From: JBJFCE01 sp051888775 | GTDB taxonomy: Bacteria; Bacillota; Clostridia; Lachnospirales; Lachnospiraceae | NCBI GenBank assembly: GCA_051888775.1 | Contig: JBJFCE010000050.1 | Coordinates: 1-64,000, forward strand | Length of the DNA: 64,000 bases | Reading direction: 5' to 3' | Shown here: piece after piece, positions 28,033-36,228 of the stretch | Position numbering within the stretch: the first letter of the stretch is position 1 | Layout: every line of letters starts with the position of its first letter | Notes under the pieces: generated by a model | Told to the model about the DNA's origin: nothing | What the model saw: only the letters and a program-made list of their open reading frames with translations | The model's database searches: none | Made by a program: the position numbers and the translations under genes

Positions 28033-29082
28033 TCAGATTGCGTGGATTTTCTTTAATTGTTTCCACAAAAACAGATAAACATCCGGCAGATGCCGAAAAC
28101 ATGAGACCTTGAGCTTATCGCTTCCCGATAGCAACCGGTATGCGCGCCAATAGCTTTCTTTTCCCATTCCTTCGATAGTCTGTCTGCATGTTTTTATATA
28201 ACGCTTCTTTTCATCAGATGCGATTCCACGTGCCAATGCCAGTTTTCCTGCCACGAGCATGACCGATACCAGAATCACACGGTGTATGCGGTCGGAAAGC
28301 TCCGCTTCCGTGGAACCGATTCTCTTCTCAGCCTCCTGCCAGCAGGTGATCTGATCCATATAGCTTGGTCGAAATGCCGTCTCCATAGCGCCCTCCGGGT
28401 TGTGATAATAGTAATAACCCTGATAGGGCAGATGAACCGTCTTTACATTCTTCTGCATGATCTCCAGCACGAAAAGCATATCCTCACCGATCGTTAATCC
28501 CTGCCGGAAACGTGTATCTCCGATACTGTCCCGGCTGTACAGCTTACTCCAACAGCGGCTGTCCCCGTCAAAAAGCCGGTGTTTGATAAATTCGCTGCCG
28601 TTTAAAAGCTCTGCCTCTTCATACAGTACACTTTCCTTTTGATTCTGACCGCTATCTGCCGTATTCCCAACAGCACCATCTGTCCCCATTGGCTCTTTGA
28701 ACACATCATAGGTGTCTGTCATAAAAAAATCGCAGCCGGCAACATCACAGCCATTGGTGTGCAGTGCCCGATACAATGTTTCAATCATCTTAGGACAAAT
28801 CCGGTCGTCCGCATCTACAAACGTCAGATAGGCACCTGTCGCCTGTTCGATTCCTGCATTTCTTGCACCGGATACTCCCGTTTTTTCTTCATGGATCACT
28901 TTAATTCTGGAGTCCTCAGCTGCCAGTCTGTCAGCGATCTCCCCTGTCCGGTCAGTCGATCCGTTATCTATCACCAGTATCTCCAGATCATCATAAGTCT
29001 GACAGCAAATGCTTTTCAGACAGCCCTCTAAAAAAGGCTCTGCATGATATGCCGGAACGATCACCGATATTTTTTCCTTCAA
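28033..29082 (-). CDS. GT2 glycosyltransferase
   Basis: A 349-residue GT-A enzyme: ISVIVPAYHAEPFLEGCLKS, LVIDNGSTDRTGEIAD, KTGVSGARNAGIEQATG and the metal-binding FVDADDRICPKM are in order over the first 105 residues. A C-terminal part with LTIGEDMLFVLEIMQ then HLPYQGYYYYHNPEGAM is common in capsule GT2 enzymes. Translation appears to start at TTG (29082), 8 nt after a GGAGG site; the protein then opens with MKEKISVIVP, as usual for the family. It lies 14 bases after the next GT2 gene. Its stop is followed 8 bases later by element E1. Confidence 0.87.
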   Translation of the reverse strand: MKEKISVIVPAYHAEPFLEGCLKSICCQTYDDLEILVIDNGSTDRTGEIADRLAAEDSRIKVIHEEKTGVSGARNAGIEQATGAYLTFVDADDRICPKMIETLYRALHTNGCDVAGCDFFMTDTYDVFKEPMGTDGAVGNTADSGQNQKESVLYEEAELLNGSEFIKHRLFDGDSRCWSKLYSRDSIGDTRFRQGLTIGEDMLFVLEIMQKNVKTVHLPYQGYYYYHNPEGAMETAFRPSYMDQITCWQEAEKRIGSTEAELSDRIHRVILVSVMLVAGKLALARGIASDEKKRYIKTCRQTIEGMGKESYWRAYRLLSGSDKLKVSCFRHLPDVYLFLWKQLKKIHAI

Positions 29083-29096
29083 TGCCTTTTCCTCCG

Positions 29097-30110
29097 TCAG
29101 CTTCTCCTGTCATTCAGATACAACATCCAACGGATCGGTGTGATCAGGATCCGTACCGGATGCTTCATGATCAGATACATCAATTTTCCGTCCATGGATA
29201 CCGGATGCATTGGATATTCCCGTATCCATGCCTGATTTTCCGGTTCTGCACAGATACCGCGGATCGTTTTGGCACAGGCTTTCGTATTTCCCCGAAGCTC
29301 ATTCTTAAATACCAGAAATAGCAGGGATAAATACTCCCTTCGTGCCATTTTTACAGCTTCCGGGATCTCAAATGCATTTAAAATTTCCAAAATCTTTCGA
29401 TACAATAATCTGATATTCTCATACAGTCCTGCATTGTATTTATGCACCATGGAAGAACCCACATAGCGGTAGTGATAATACAAGCCCTGTTCCACAATAA
29501 CGATCCTTTCACTTTCAAGAATCGCGGGCAATACAATATTGACATCTTCCCCCATGACCAGCCGTTTATCACAGAACCTGATATTATCCCGGATCAGCTT
29601 CGCCGAAAAAAGCTTCATGCAGCGGGACAGGATCACAAGCCTTCCGTCTTCTCCCACAACATGACACTTGATATCGCGGTAGAGCTGCTCACCCTCATAG
29701 ACTCCGGGCGGCATCCTCTGAATGACATTTTCACTGCCGCATTCTTTTTCGATAATATAGTTGCTGCTGATGATCTCCTTCTGACTGCCCGATACATGGC
29801 GCATCAATCCCTCGATCATATCCGGCTCCACCCAGTCATCACTGTCTACATAGCACAGATACTCACCCGCCGCCTCCATGGTTCCGGCGATCCATGCACT
29901 CATCAGTCCGCCGTTTTCCTTATGGATCACCCGTACCGATTCATGCTCATTTGCATATTGGTCGCACATTGCGGCACTGCCGTCTTTTGATCCGTCATCC
30001 ACAAGCAGGATCTCCAGATTCCGATAGGTCTGTGCAAGCAGACTATCCATACATTCCGGAAGATATTGCTCCATATTGTATACAGGTACGATGATCGTTA
30101 CTTTCTGCAT
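29097..30110 (-). CDS. GT2 glycosyltransferase
   Basis: A 337-residue GT-A enzyme: VTIIVPVYNMEQYLPECMDS, LLVDDGSKDGSAAMCDQ, ENGGLMSAWIAGTMEAAG and the DxD-type YVDSDDWVEPDM, followed by the helical acceptor domain (VMGEDVNIVLPAI, YYHYRYVGSSMVHKY). It is similar in layout to its neighbour 28033-29082; they may add successive sugars. The start at 30110 has GGAG with a 6 nt spacer, better than the ATG at 30128. A 46-base gap separates it from the GtrII-type gene upstream. Confidence 0.87.
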   Translation of the reverse strand: MQKVTIIVPVYNMEQYLPECMDSLLAQTYRNLEILLVDDGSKDGSAAMCDQYANEHESVRVIHKENGGLMSAWIAGTMEAAGEYLCYVDSDDWVEPDMIEGLMRHVSGSQKEIISSNYIIEKECGSENVIQRMPPGVYEGEQLYRDIKCHVVGEDGRLVILSRCMKLFSAKLIRDNIRFCDKRLVMGEDVNIVLPAILESERIVIVEQGLYYHYRYVGSSMVHKYNAGLYENIRLLYRKILEILNAFEIPEAVKMARREYLSLLFLVFKNELRGNTKACAKTIRGICAEPENQAWIREYPMHPVSMDGKLMYLIMKHPVRILITPIRWMLYLNDRRS

Positions 30111-30156
30111 TCTAATCTCCATTCCCACGGTAACTTGTCATAAAAATACAGCATCT

Positions 30157-31677
30157 CTATCTCTCATCCGCTTCCGGCTCACTGAATTTCACCACAATCG
30201 TATCTCCGACCTGACAGACGCTTCCCTGCGCCGGCCATTCCGGCATCGACACAATCTCTGCATTCTCACACAATGCTTCCAATTCTTCCTCCTCCACACC
30301 CTGCAGTTCAATATCATAATACATTGCAAGTGCGGCTACCATATGCTCCTGGTGCGTAACAAAATACCCATCCGTCACGCCAACAATGGTCGGATTCAGC
30401 TCCAGCTGTGATGTATGGCTGTCTTTCACCTCTCCGATCACTGCAAGCTGACTCGCCTGTCCATATTTCGGAAGCTGTTCCATCCGGTCCACGACACGAT
30501 TTAACATCGCCATCGTCTTTTCATAGCTGGTATTCATTTTTAAGTATGCCGTATTAGCTGCCAGTATACACGCATAGCCTGCAAGCAATGCCCCCATGAT
30601 ACAGCCCATGGAGATTTTTTTCTGAAATGCGCCTGTTCTTTCCAGTATCAGAAATACCAGCACATAACATAGCCAGAGTGTCCCCTGCATCAGGGCATGA
30701 TACCAGACTTCCCCGGTCAGGAAATAAAACAGATGTGCCACGCACGGCAATGCTGCCATGCACAGGCAGGCAAGTATCAACCGCCCCCACTGTCTGTAGC
30801 ATCTGCTGCGTATGATATAAGTGACTGCCGCTACTGCTGCGCACAGGAACAGTACCACATTTCCGACCTGATACAGACTGAGCTTCCGTAATGAGCCGAT
30901 AAAGAAATAAAGCGTATCGATATAGGACTGTAATACTCCGGTTATGATCTGCTGCAGATCCGGAATGCCCATACTTCCCATTCCCTGATGATTGCCGACC
31001 ACAGCCCCCTCCACATGTATGAAGACCTGAAGTGACACAACGTATAAAAGGATCCCCCAGATGCCCATCAAAAGAAAGCGCACGATCTGGCGGACCGGTT
31101 TGTTTTTTGTGAAAATCAGCTGATCTGCCAGCCATACGATGATCAGACCGATTGCAAACGGGACATATGCCTGATAAATACCGGTACTCATACACAGGCA
31201 TACGCCGCCGATGATCCAGCCATGCCGATACCGCAGGCTCATCCAGACTGCCAGCACAGCAAACAGCAGGGCGCTGTGAAATGCATCCGCCATGTACATG
31301 AAAGCGAAGCTGCTGATCACCGTCGGAAAGACCGTCATCAGCAAAGAAATCATAACGATCCCGATCTTATCATGAAGCTGCAATATTTCTATGACCAGAA
31401 TCACACTGACCGCCAGATACAGAAGTGAGAGCAGCCCCGTGATCCACGGAATATCATAAAAAGAACTGAACATACAACCGATGATCTGTAAATGCCTGCC
31501 TTGATGGATCATATTATTGGTCGGATAATAATAGTCCATCAGTGTATCCCAGTTCGGCAGCATATTCAGGAAACGATAGGCATACGTAATAAGCCCCGAC
31601 AAAAAGACCGTGACTAATACCAGCTTCCATTCTTTTTTTATGCACTTATATGCTGCTGTCAGCTTTTGTTCCGGCAT
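30157..31677 (-). CDS. GtrII-type (glucosyl transferase II family) membrane protein, paralog 1
   Basis: A 506-residue protein with a short cytosolic N-terminus, about 11-12 helices and an outside C-terminal domain of about 125 residues. The block NWDTLMDYYYPTNNMIHQGR, then SSFYDIPWITGLLSLLYL, with an acidic first loop, marks the GtrII family, which adds glucose from a lipid carrier to surface glycans. AFMYMADAFHSALLFAVL and GMGSMGIPDLQQII recur in the paralog at 33085. The tail ends MPEWPAQGSVCQVGDTIVVKFSE, a module shared by all three paralogs. The ATG at 31677 has GGAGG with a 5 nt spacer. Its start lies inside the end of the Wzy gene (32-base overlap). Confidence 0.78.
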   Translation of the reverse strand: MPEQKLTAAYKCIKKEWKLVLVTVFLSGLITYAYRFLNMLPNWDTLMDYYYPTNNMIHQGRHLQIIGCMFSSFYDIPWITGLLSLLYLAVSVILVIEILQLHDKIGIVMISLLMTVFPTVISSFAFMYMADAFHSALLFAVLAVWMSLRYRHGWIIGGVCLCMSTGIYQAYVPFAIGLIIVWLADQLIFTKNKPVRQIVRFLLMGIWGILLYVVSLQVFIHVEGAVVGNHQGMGSMGIPDLQQIITGVLQSYIDTLYFFIGSLRKLSLYQVGNVVLFLCAAVAAVTYIIRSRCYRQWGRLILACLCMAALPCVAHLFYFLTGEVWYHALMQGTLWLCYVLVFLILERTGAFQKKISMGCIMGALLAGYACILAANTAYLKMNTSYEKTMAMLNRVVDRMEQLPKYGQASQLAVIGEVKDSHTSQLELNPTIVGVTDGYFVTHQEHMVAALAMYYDIELQGVEEEELEALCENAEIVSMPEWPAQGSVCQVGDTIVVKFSEPEADER

Positions 31678-32836
31678 AATTTCCTCCATCCGGTCTTTTC
31701 TTCCTCTGCTCCGTTCTTTCAGGCCGCAGCACTCGGTACTCTGCCCAGCTTCCGAGCATTAACAGGATCACAAAATTATATAAGATGCCGCTGTTGACCT
31801 GTACTGCTTCGAGTGCCGTATAACAGACCGTCATCATTAAAAGCACAAGATTCCACAGATTCTTTGTCTTATATGCATGGAATAACAGATAGAAAATACA
31901 TCCTACAAACAAAATTGTCGGTACTATTCCGAAAGTATATACAATCCTCACAAATCCCATATCGATCTGAATTTCATTCGCCGGATTTGAAAACAGGGAT
32001 GTATACAGTATTCTGTCAAACCGTACTGCCGCTCTTGCCATCTCAATTCTGTTATTCAGCAGGATATTGATATATCGGAAGATATTATCCTTATATCCGA
32101 AGATAATCGGTATCGCAGAGCCTGTAAGTAGCAGCACCACCGCTCCTGCCGACAGGATATACGGCATACGATATGACTTTTGAGTCTTTGAAACGATCCA
32201 GAATAATATCACCGTGGCAAACATCAAGATTCCACCTGTTCTGGATCGCGTCAGAGCCGTAAGCACTATTGTAAAGATCAAAAACAGCACATAATGGTAA
32301 TGCTTCATTTTTTCATGCCAGAGATAGATGCCGACTGCCACTAACATCCATGCAGCATAATGAAACGTATTCGGATGGGAATAGCCAAAGCAATACCGGA
32401 GCTCATCTTCTCCTCGTCCAAACTGCTGCACCAGATAAAGCGGTCTGAGTCCCATAAAGCTCTGGATCCCCCAGCCGAGAAATACGATCAGCACCGATGT
32501 CCAGACTGCCAGAAATACCCGTTTGCAGGAAATCCCCTTGGATGCCAGAATCAGGACAGATGCACGAAGCAGCATATCAATTCCCCACCCGGATACAAAG
32601 TATGCTATGACGCCCAAAACGGTCATCGCAGCAATCAAAGCCCATTCCCGCTTCGTATATTCGGTCAGCAGGATCTTACAAAACAGCAACACGGTAATTC
32701 CCCGAAGCATCCATGTCTGATGTTCAAAAACAACATCATACTTTTTCAGGGTATAAATTGCCAGTTCCAAAAAAACCGCGATCCAGAAGATCAGCTCACT
32801 ATATTTCTGCAAATATTTTCTGCATTTTAATATCAT
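31646..32836 (-). CDS. wzy: Wzy-type polysaccharide polymerase
   Basis: A 396-residue protein with about 11 helices. The centre reads ELRYCFGYSHPNTFHYAAWM and TRSRTGGILMFATVI, matching the YSHPN and S-TG motifs of the Wzy at 13967-15520. LLNNRIEMARAAVRF and IVYTFGIVPTILFV follow, as in other low-GC Gram-positive Wzy proteins. It lacks the C-terminal outside domain of the other copy. Its leader is element E2, which ends 35 bases before the ATG; the ribosome binding site (GAGAGGATA) lies between them. It probably polymerises a different repeat unit from the second Wzy, because the two are only distantly alike. Confidence 0.75.
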   Translation of the reverse strand: MILKCRKYLQKYSELIFWIAVFLELAIYTLKKYDVVFEHQTWMLRGITVLLFCKILLTEYTKREWALIAAMTVLGVIAYFVSGWGIDMLLRASVLILASKGISCKRVFLAVWTSVLIVFLGWGIQSFMGLRPLYLVQQFGRGEDELRYCFGYSHPNTFHYAAWMLVAVGIYLWHEKMKHYHYVLFLIFTIVLTALTRSRTGGILMFATVILFWIVSKTQKSYRMPYILSAGAVVLLLTGSAIPIIFGYKDNIFRYINILLNNRIEMARAAVRFDRILYTSLFSNPANEIQIDMGFVRIVYTFGIVPTILFVGCIFYLLFHAYKTKNLWNLVLLMMTVCYTALEAVQVNSGILYNFVILLMLGSWAEYRVLRPERTEQRKKRPDGGNYAGTKADSSI

Positions 32837-32871
32837 TTTCCGAATATCCTCTCAAAAACCGTGTGTCTGCC

Positions 32872-33074
32872 AGGCATTTGCAAAACTCTGCCCGTGAACC
32901 GGAGCCGGTGCTTACCAGCTTGTCGGTAGCGGGCACGCTTTCGCTACACTTCGCCCGTAGCGGTACATAAGGCACCAAAATACGGTGCCTAAGTACCGAC
33001 GGACTCACAGTGCCCGCAACCGACAAGCTGGTAAGCACCGGCTCCGGTCCACGGGCAGAGTTTTGCAAATGCCT
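32872..33074. repeat. Element E2: long-armed hairpin with conserved core (type I)
   Basis: Arms 32872-32927 and 33019-33074 are complementary at 55 of 56 positions. After an A-A mismatch the pairing continues with GCGGGCAC (32929-32936) facing GTGCCCGC (33010-33017). Inside are CGGTAC facing GTACCG and an inner stem GGCACC/GGTGCC with loop AAAATAC. On the minus strand GC-GAAA-GC is read at 32944-32937, a potential GNRA tetraloop. The element starts 10 bases after the stop of the GtrII paralog 2 gene and ends 35 bases before the Wzy ATG. Open frames across it are products of the repeat. Confidence 0.87.
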
Positions 33075-33084
33075 TATCGTACTA

Positions 33085-34686
33085 TTACGGTTCCGTCTTT
33101 TCAAAATCATAATACGGCTCAGACAGGCGAAGTACAACCGTGTCCCCTACGACCGCTACAGATTCTGCGGACGGCCAGTCTTCCATTCCTGCATAGGTAT
33201 CAGTCTGTAAAACAGCAGACAGCTCCTCGGTAGTCGCATCTTCCAGCGAGATCCCCTCGTACCGGTCAAGCAGAATCACATAATCCCTCTGAATCCGCAT
33301 GATATAATTCGGAACCGTTCCGTCCAGATCGGGTGGAAAATTATGGATTGTATCATTGCTCCCCGGAAGCACACCCACGACCGCCAGCTTCGTGACCTCT
33401 CCGTTTTCATACTCGGGCAGCTGCTCGATCCGATCCGCCATCCGGCTGATCACGGCAAGTGATCGTTCGTATGAGGTCTGCATCCTTGCATACACGATAT
33501 TCGCAGTCAGGATAAAATTATATACCACCAGCACCAGCGCGATAAATACTGCCCAGCGATAACCCTTTTCACATTGCTTTCTTTTGGAGTTTTCTTCTGC
33601 CGCAACATCCTTCATATCCAAAAATACGCCCCGTTCAAACAGCACGATCAGGAATACATAAAATAATGCGATGCTTTCCAGCATAACCGTATGATACAGC
33701 ATCGCCTTTGAAATAAAATAATAAAAATACGTACAAAGCGGAATAAAGCCCGCAAGCACTACCGATAATACGAGCTTTCCGGGCGTTTGATATAGTTTTC
33801 TGCGAAAAACAACCGCCAGAACACCCACGATCAGCAAACAGGTCACAATCACGTTCATAACAATATATAGAGTGATACCTCTCTCACTATAAAACAGAAA
33901 GCTGAAATAATCATGAAATGACTGATATACTCCATCTATGAACTGCTGCAGATCCGGAAGTCCCATTCCGGTAATGCCCTGATAATCGGAAAGCGCCACA
34001 TTTTCCAACCGAAGCAGGACGTTGTAGGAGATCACATACAGGATCGCTCCGCATGCCCCCGCAATCAACGGTCTGATATACTCGCGCAACAGTCCGGACA
34101 CCTTACAGTCATCCAGTAACATTCTCTGAAGCCCGTACACCAGCACCAGCACCATCGCATACAGGATATATGCCTGATACATCCCAAAAGAGAAACAGAT
34201 CATCAATGCCGCTGCCACCAGGCTTCTTTTACTTTTTCTGCATAATGCAAGATGGATCGCAAGCGTTGCCAGCATCATTGCAAAAAAATACCCGTCTGCC
34301 GTATACATAAATGCAAATGTACAGGTGACTGCCGGGAACGTTACCATGATCGCAGACACAAGAACAAGTGACAAGGGATTACGCAGTCTCAAAATCTTCG
34401 TAATGCCGATCACGGAAACCGAAAGATACATGAGCGACAACAGACCGATCACCCACGGTATATCATAAAAAGAGCTGATCCCGCAGCCGAGTATCAAAAA
34501 GCATCTTCCAAGATGAATCGTATTCTCTGCGCTGTAATAGCTCGGAATCGAATCATAGTTCGGAAGATAATTCGTAAACTTAAACATATGCGCAAGGAAT
34601 CCGAATACAAACACGGAAACAACGCAGATCACATATTCTTTTTTGATTTTCTGTTTCAGCATTCCGAAAAAACGATACGGTTCCAT
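33085..34686 (-). CDS. GtrII-type membrane glucosyltransferase, paralog 2
   Basis: A 533-residue polytopic protein closely matching paralog 1 in plan: NYDSIPSYYSAENTIHLGRC, SSFYDIPWVIGLLSLMYL, AFMYTADGYFFAMMLATL and GMGLPDLQQFIDGVYQSF align with its blocks. The outside tail ends MEDWPSAESVAVVGDTVVLRLSEP. It should add a sugar, probably glucose, to a glycan outside the membrane. Of several in-frame starts, the ATG at 34686 has GGAG with a 6 nt spacer; a GTG at 34722 is the longest option. It follows the WbaP-type gene by 65 bases and its stop is 10 bases before element E2. Confidence 0.78.
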   Translation of the reverse strand: MEPYRFFGMLKQKIKKEYVICVVSVFVFGFLAHMFKFTNYLPNYDSIPSYYSAENTIHLGRCFLILGCGISSFYDIPWVIGLLSLMYLSVSVIGITKILRLRNPLSLVLVSAIMVTFPAVTCTFAFMYTADGYFFAMMLATLAIHLALCRKSKRSLVAAALMICFSFGMYQAYILYAMVLVLVYGLQRMLLDDCKVSGLLREYIRPLIAGACGAILYVISYNVLLRLENVALSDYQGITGMGLPDLQQFIDGVYQSFHDYFSFLFYSERGITLYIVMNVIVTCLLIVGVLAVVFRRKLYQTPGKLVLSVVLAGFIPLCTYFYYFISKAMLYHTVMLESIALFYVFLIVLFERGVFLDMKDVAAEENSKRKQCEKGYRWAVFIALVLVVYNFILTANIVYARMQTSYERSLAVISRMADRIEQLPEYENGEVTKLAVVGVLPGSNDTIHNFPPDLDGTVPNYIMRIQRDYVILLDRYEGISLEDATTEELSAVLQTDTYAGMEDWPSAESVAVVGDTVVLRLSEPYYDFEKTEP

Positions 34687-34751
34687 GATAATCTCCATTC
34701 TTCCTGTGCGCATCTCTTTCACACTTTTTTACTTTCAGACGCTTCCTGCCG

Positions 34752-36176
34752 CTACTTTGCGCCTTTGGAAAACAACACTACATAAACGGTCTTGAATAAA
34801 ATCTTCAGATCCAGTTTCAGGGACCAGTTATCAATATAAGCGATATCAAGCTTCACAACATCATCAAAATCATCAATATCACTGCGCCCGCTGACCTGCC
34901 ACAGTCCCGTCAGCCCCGGCGTCATGGAAAGGCGCTTGCGGTAATAGGGCGTATACTGCTCAAACTCATCCACCGTCGGTGGTCTCGTACCAACCAGACT
35001 CATATCCCCGATCAGAATATTATAAAACTGCGGCAGCTCATCAATACTGGTCTTGCGGATAAATCTTCCGACACGGGTAATACGAGGGTCATCCTCCATT
35101 TTAAACATCAGCCCCTTGACCTGATTCTGGGCCATCAGTTCCTTCTTTCGCTCCTCCGCATCCACATACATGGACCGGAACTTATACACCTTGAAACGGC
35201 GCCCGTTTTTACCGATACGGGTCTGTGCAAAGGTGACCGGTCCCGGAGAATCCAGTTTGATCGCCAGTGCCACAAACGGGAACAAAATACCGGTAAACAA
35301 CAGCCCGATCAGGCTCCCTACAATATCCATCAGACGCTTTGCAAACAGATGCTTGTCGTCAATATAATTTTCCTCATAGGTGATCACGGAATATCCTGCA
35401 AAATCCGCTACGGTATGAACATACGGGCTCATACCCGGAGTGTCGATACTGTAATGACAGGCAACACCCATGATCTCAAAATATTGAATGATCTCCTGAA
35501 TTTCGCTTCTGCCGACCTCGGGAAGATACAAAAAGACCTCATCCAGAGGAATCTGCTTTGCAATTTCCTGATAATTGCTTTTATTTCCTACAACTTCCAC
35601 GCCCTGTACCGACTCTGCCCCATGTGTCTGTTCATCCCACAACACCAGATATGAGAGCTCGATATTCAGATCCGCTTTCTCTTTCATTCTGGATAACAGC
35701 TTTTCCGCTTCGGCTGTTTCCGAAATCACCATGACCTTTTTCCGGTTCTTATCTTTGGACATATGCGTCCTGAGATACTTTTTGATAAGCGCATGGATCA
35801 GATACGTCAGAGCCTGATTCACAACCAGAAAATAACCGAATACAAGACGGGAATAATTCTCTGCCTCCTTTACCAGGAACAATAGAAAAATCGTCAGTAT
35901 CCCAATCATGGCATTGCGCTTTAAGATAACAAAAAACTCCTCAAGATAGCCCCTGCGCACAAAATTCCGGTTCATCTCAAACATGCTGTTGTAGATTGCA
36001 CAAAACAGTAATATCCCGATACAGACAAGCTTATGAAGATTCTCATAATCCACATAGGATGCATTATGAAATTTGATCCCGATTGCAATCAGATAAGAAA
36101 GAATCACGCAGAGCAGATCTACAAATAACATCAGAAAAGATTCTACTGCATCTGATTTCTTATGCGTATTTTTCAT
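34752..36176 (-). CDS. WbaP-type polyprenyl-phosphate sugar-1-phosphate transferase
   Basis: A 474-residue initiating enzyme. Four or five N-terminal helices (about 10-140) are followed by a Rossmann-like CoA-binding-type domain (NRKKVMVISETAEAEKLLSR onward) and a C-terminal bacterial sugar transferase domain from about 275. The domain shows KRLMDIVGSLIGLLFTG, KVYKFRSMYVDAEER, RKTSIDELPQFYNILIGDMSLVGTRPP and MTPGLTGLWQVSGRS. These are the WbaP/CpsE blocks that transfer hexose-1-phosphate (often Gal or Glc) to undecaprenyl phosphate, starting a repeat unit. It lies between two GtrII paralogs. A second initiating enzyme of another type is at 58987-59613. Confidence 0.92.
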   Translation of the reverse strand: MKNTHKKSDAVESFLMLFVDLLCVILSYLIAIGIKFHNASYVDYENLHKLVCIGILLFCAIYNSMFEMNRNFVRRGYLEEFFVILKRNAMIGILTIFLLFLVKEAENYSRLVFGYFLVVNQALTYLIHALIKKYLRTHMSKDKNRKKVMVISETAEAEKLLSRMKEKADLNIELSYLVLWDEQTHGAESVQGVEVVGNKSNYQEIAKQIPLDEVFLYLPEVGRSEIQEIIQYFEIMGVACHYSIDTPGMSPYVHTVADFAGYSVITYEENYIDDKHLFAKRLMDIVGSLIGLLFTGILFPFVALAIKLDSPGPVTFAQTRIGKNGRRFKVYKFRSMYVDAEERKKELMAQNQVKGLMFKMEDDPRITRVGRFIRKTSIDELPQFYNILIGDMSLVGTRPPTVDEFEQYTPYYRKRLSMTPGLTGLWQVSGRSDIDDFDDVVKLDIAYIDNWSLKLDLKILFKTVYVVLFSKGAK

Positions 36177-36228
36177 ACTACTCTTGTATGCTGTTTATAG
36201 AAGCCAAAACACATACTTTCCCTTTCTG

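Noticed and set aside
31646..32836. Calling this gene a WaaL ligase rather than Wzy
   Set aside because: The YSHPN and S-TG motifs and its position next to GtrII and GT2 genes fit the Wzy group better; it lacks the HSHN block seen in 63303-64000.
32713..33233. Several open frames on both strands across element E2
   Set aside because: They repeat the same residues because they read through an inverted repeat; none has a ribosome binding site.
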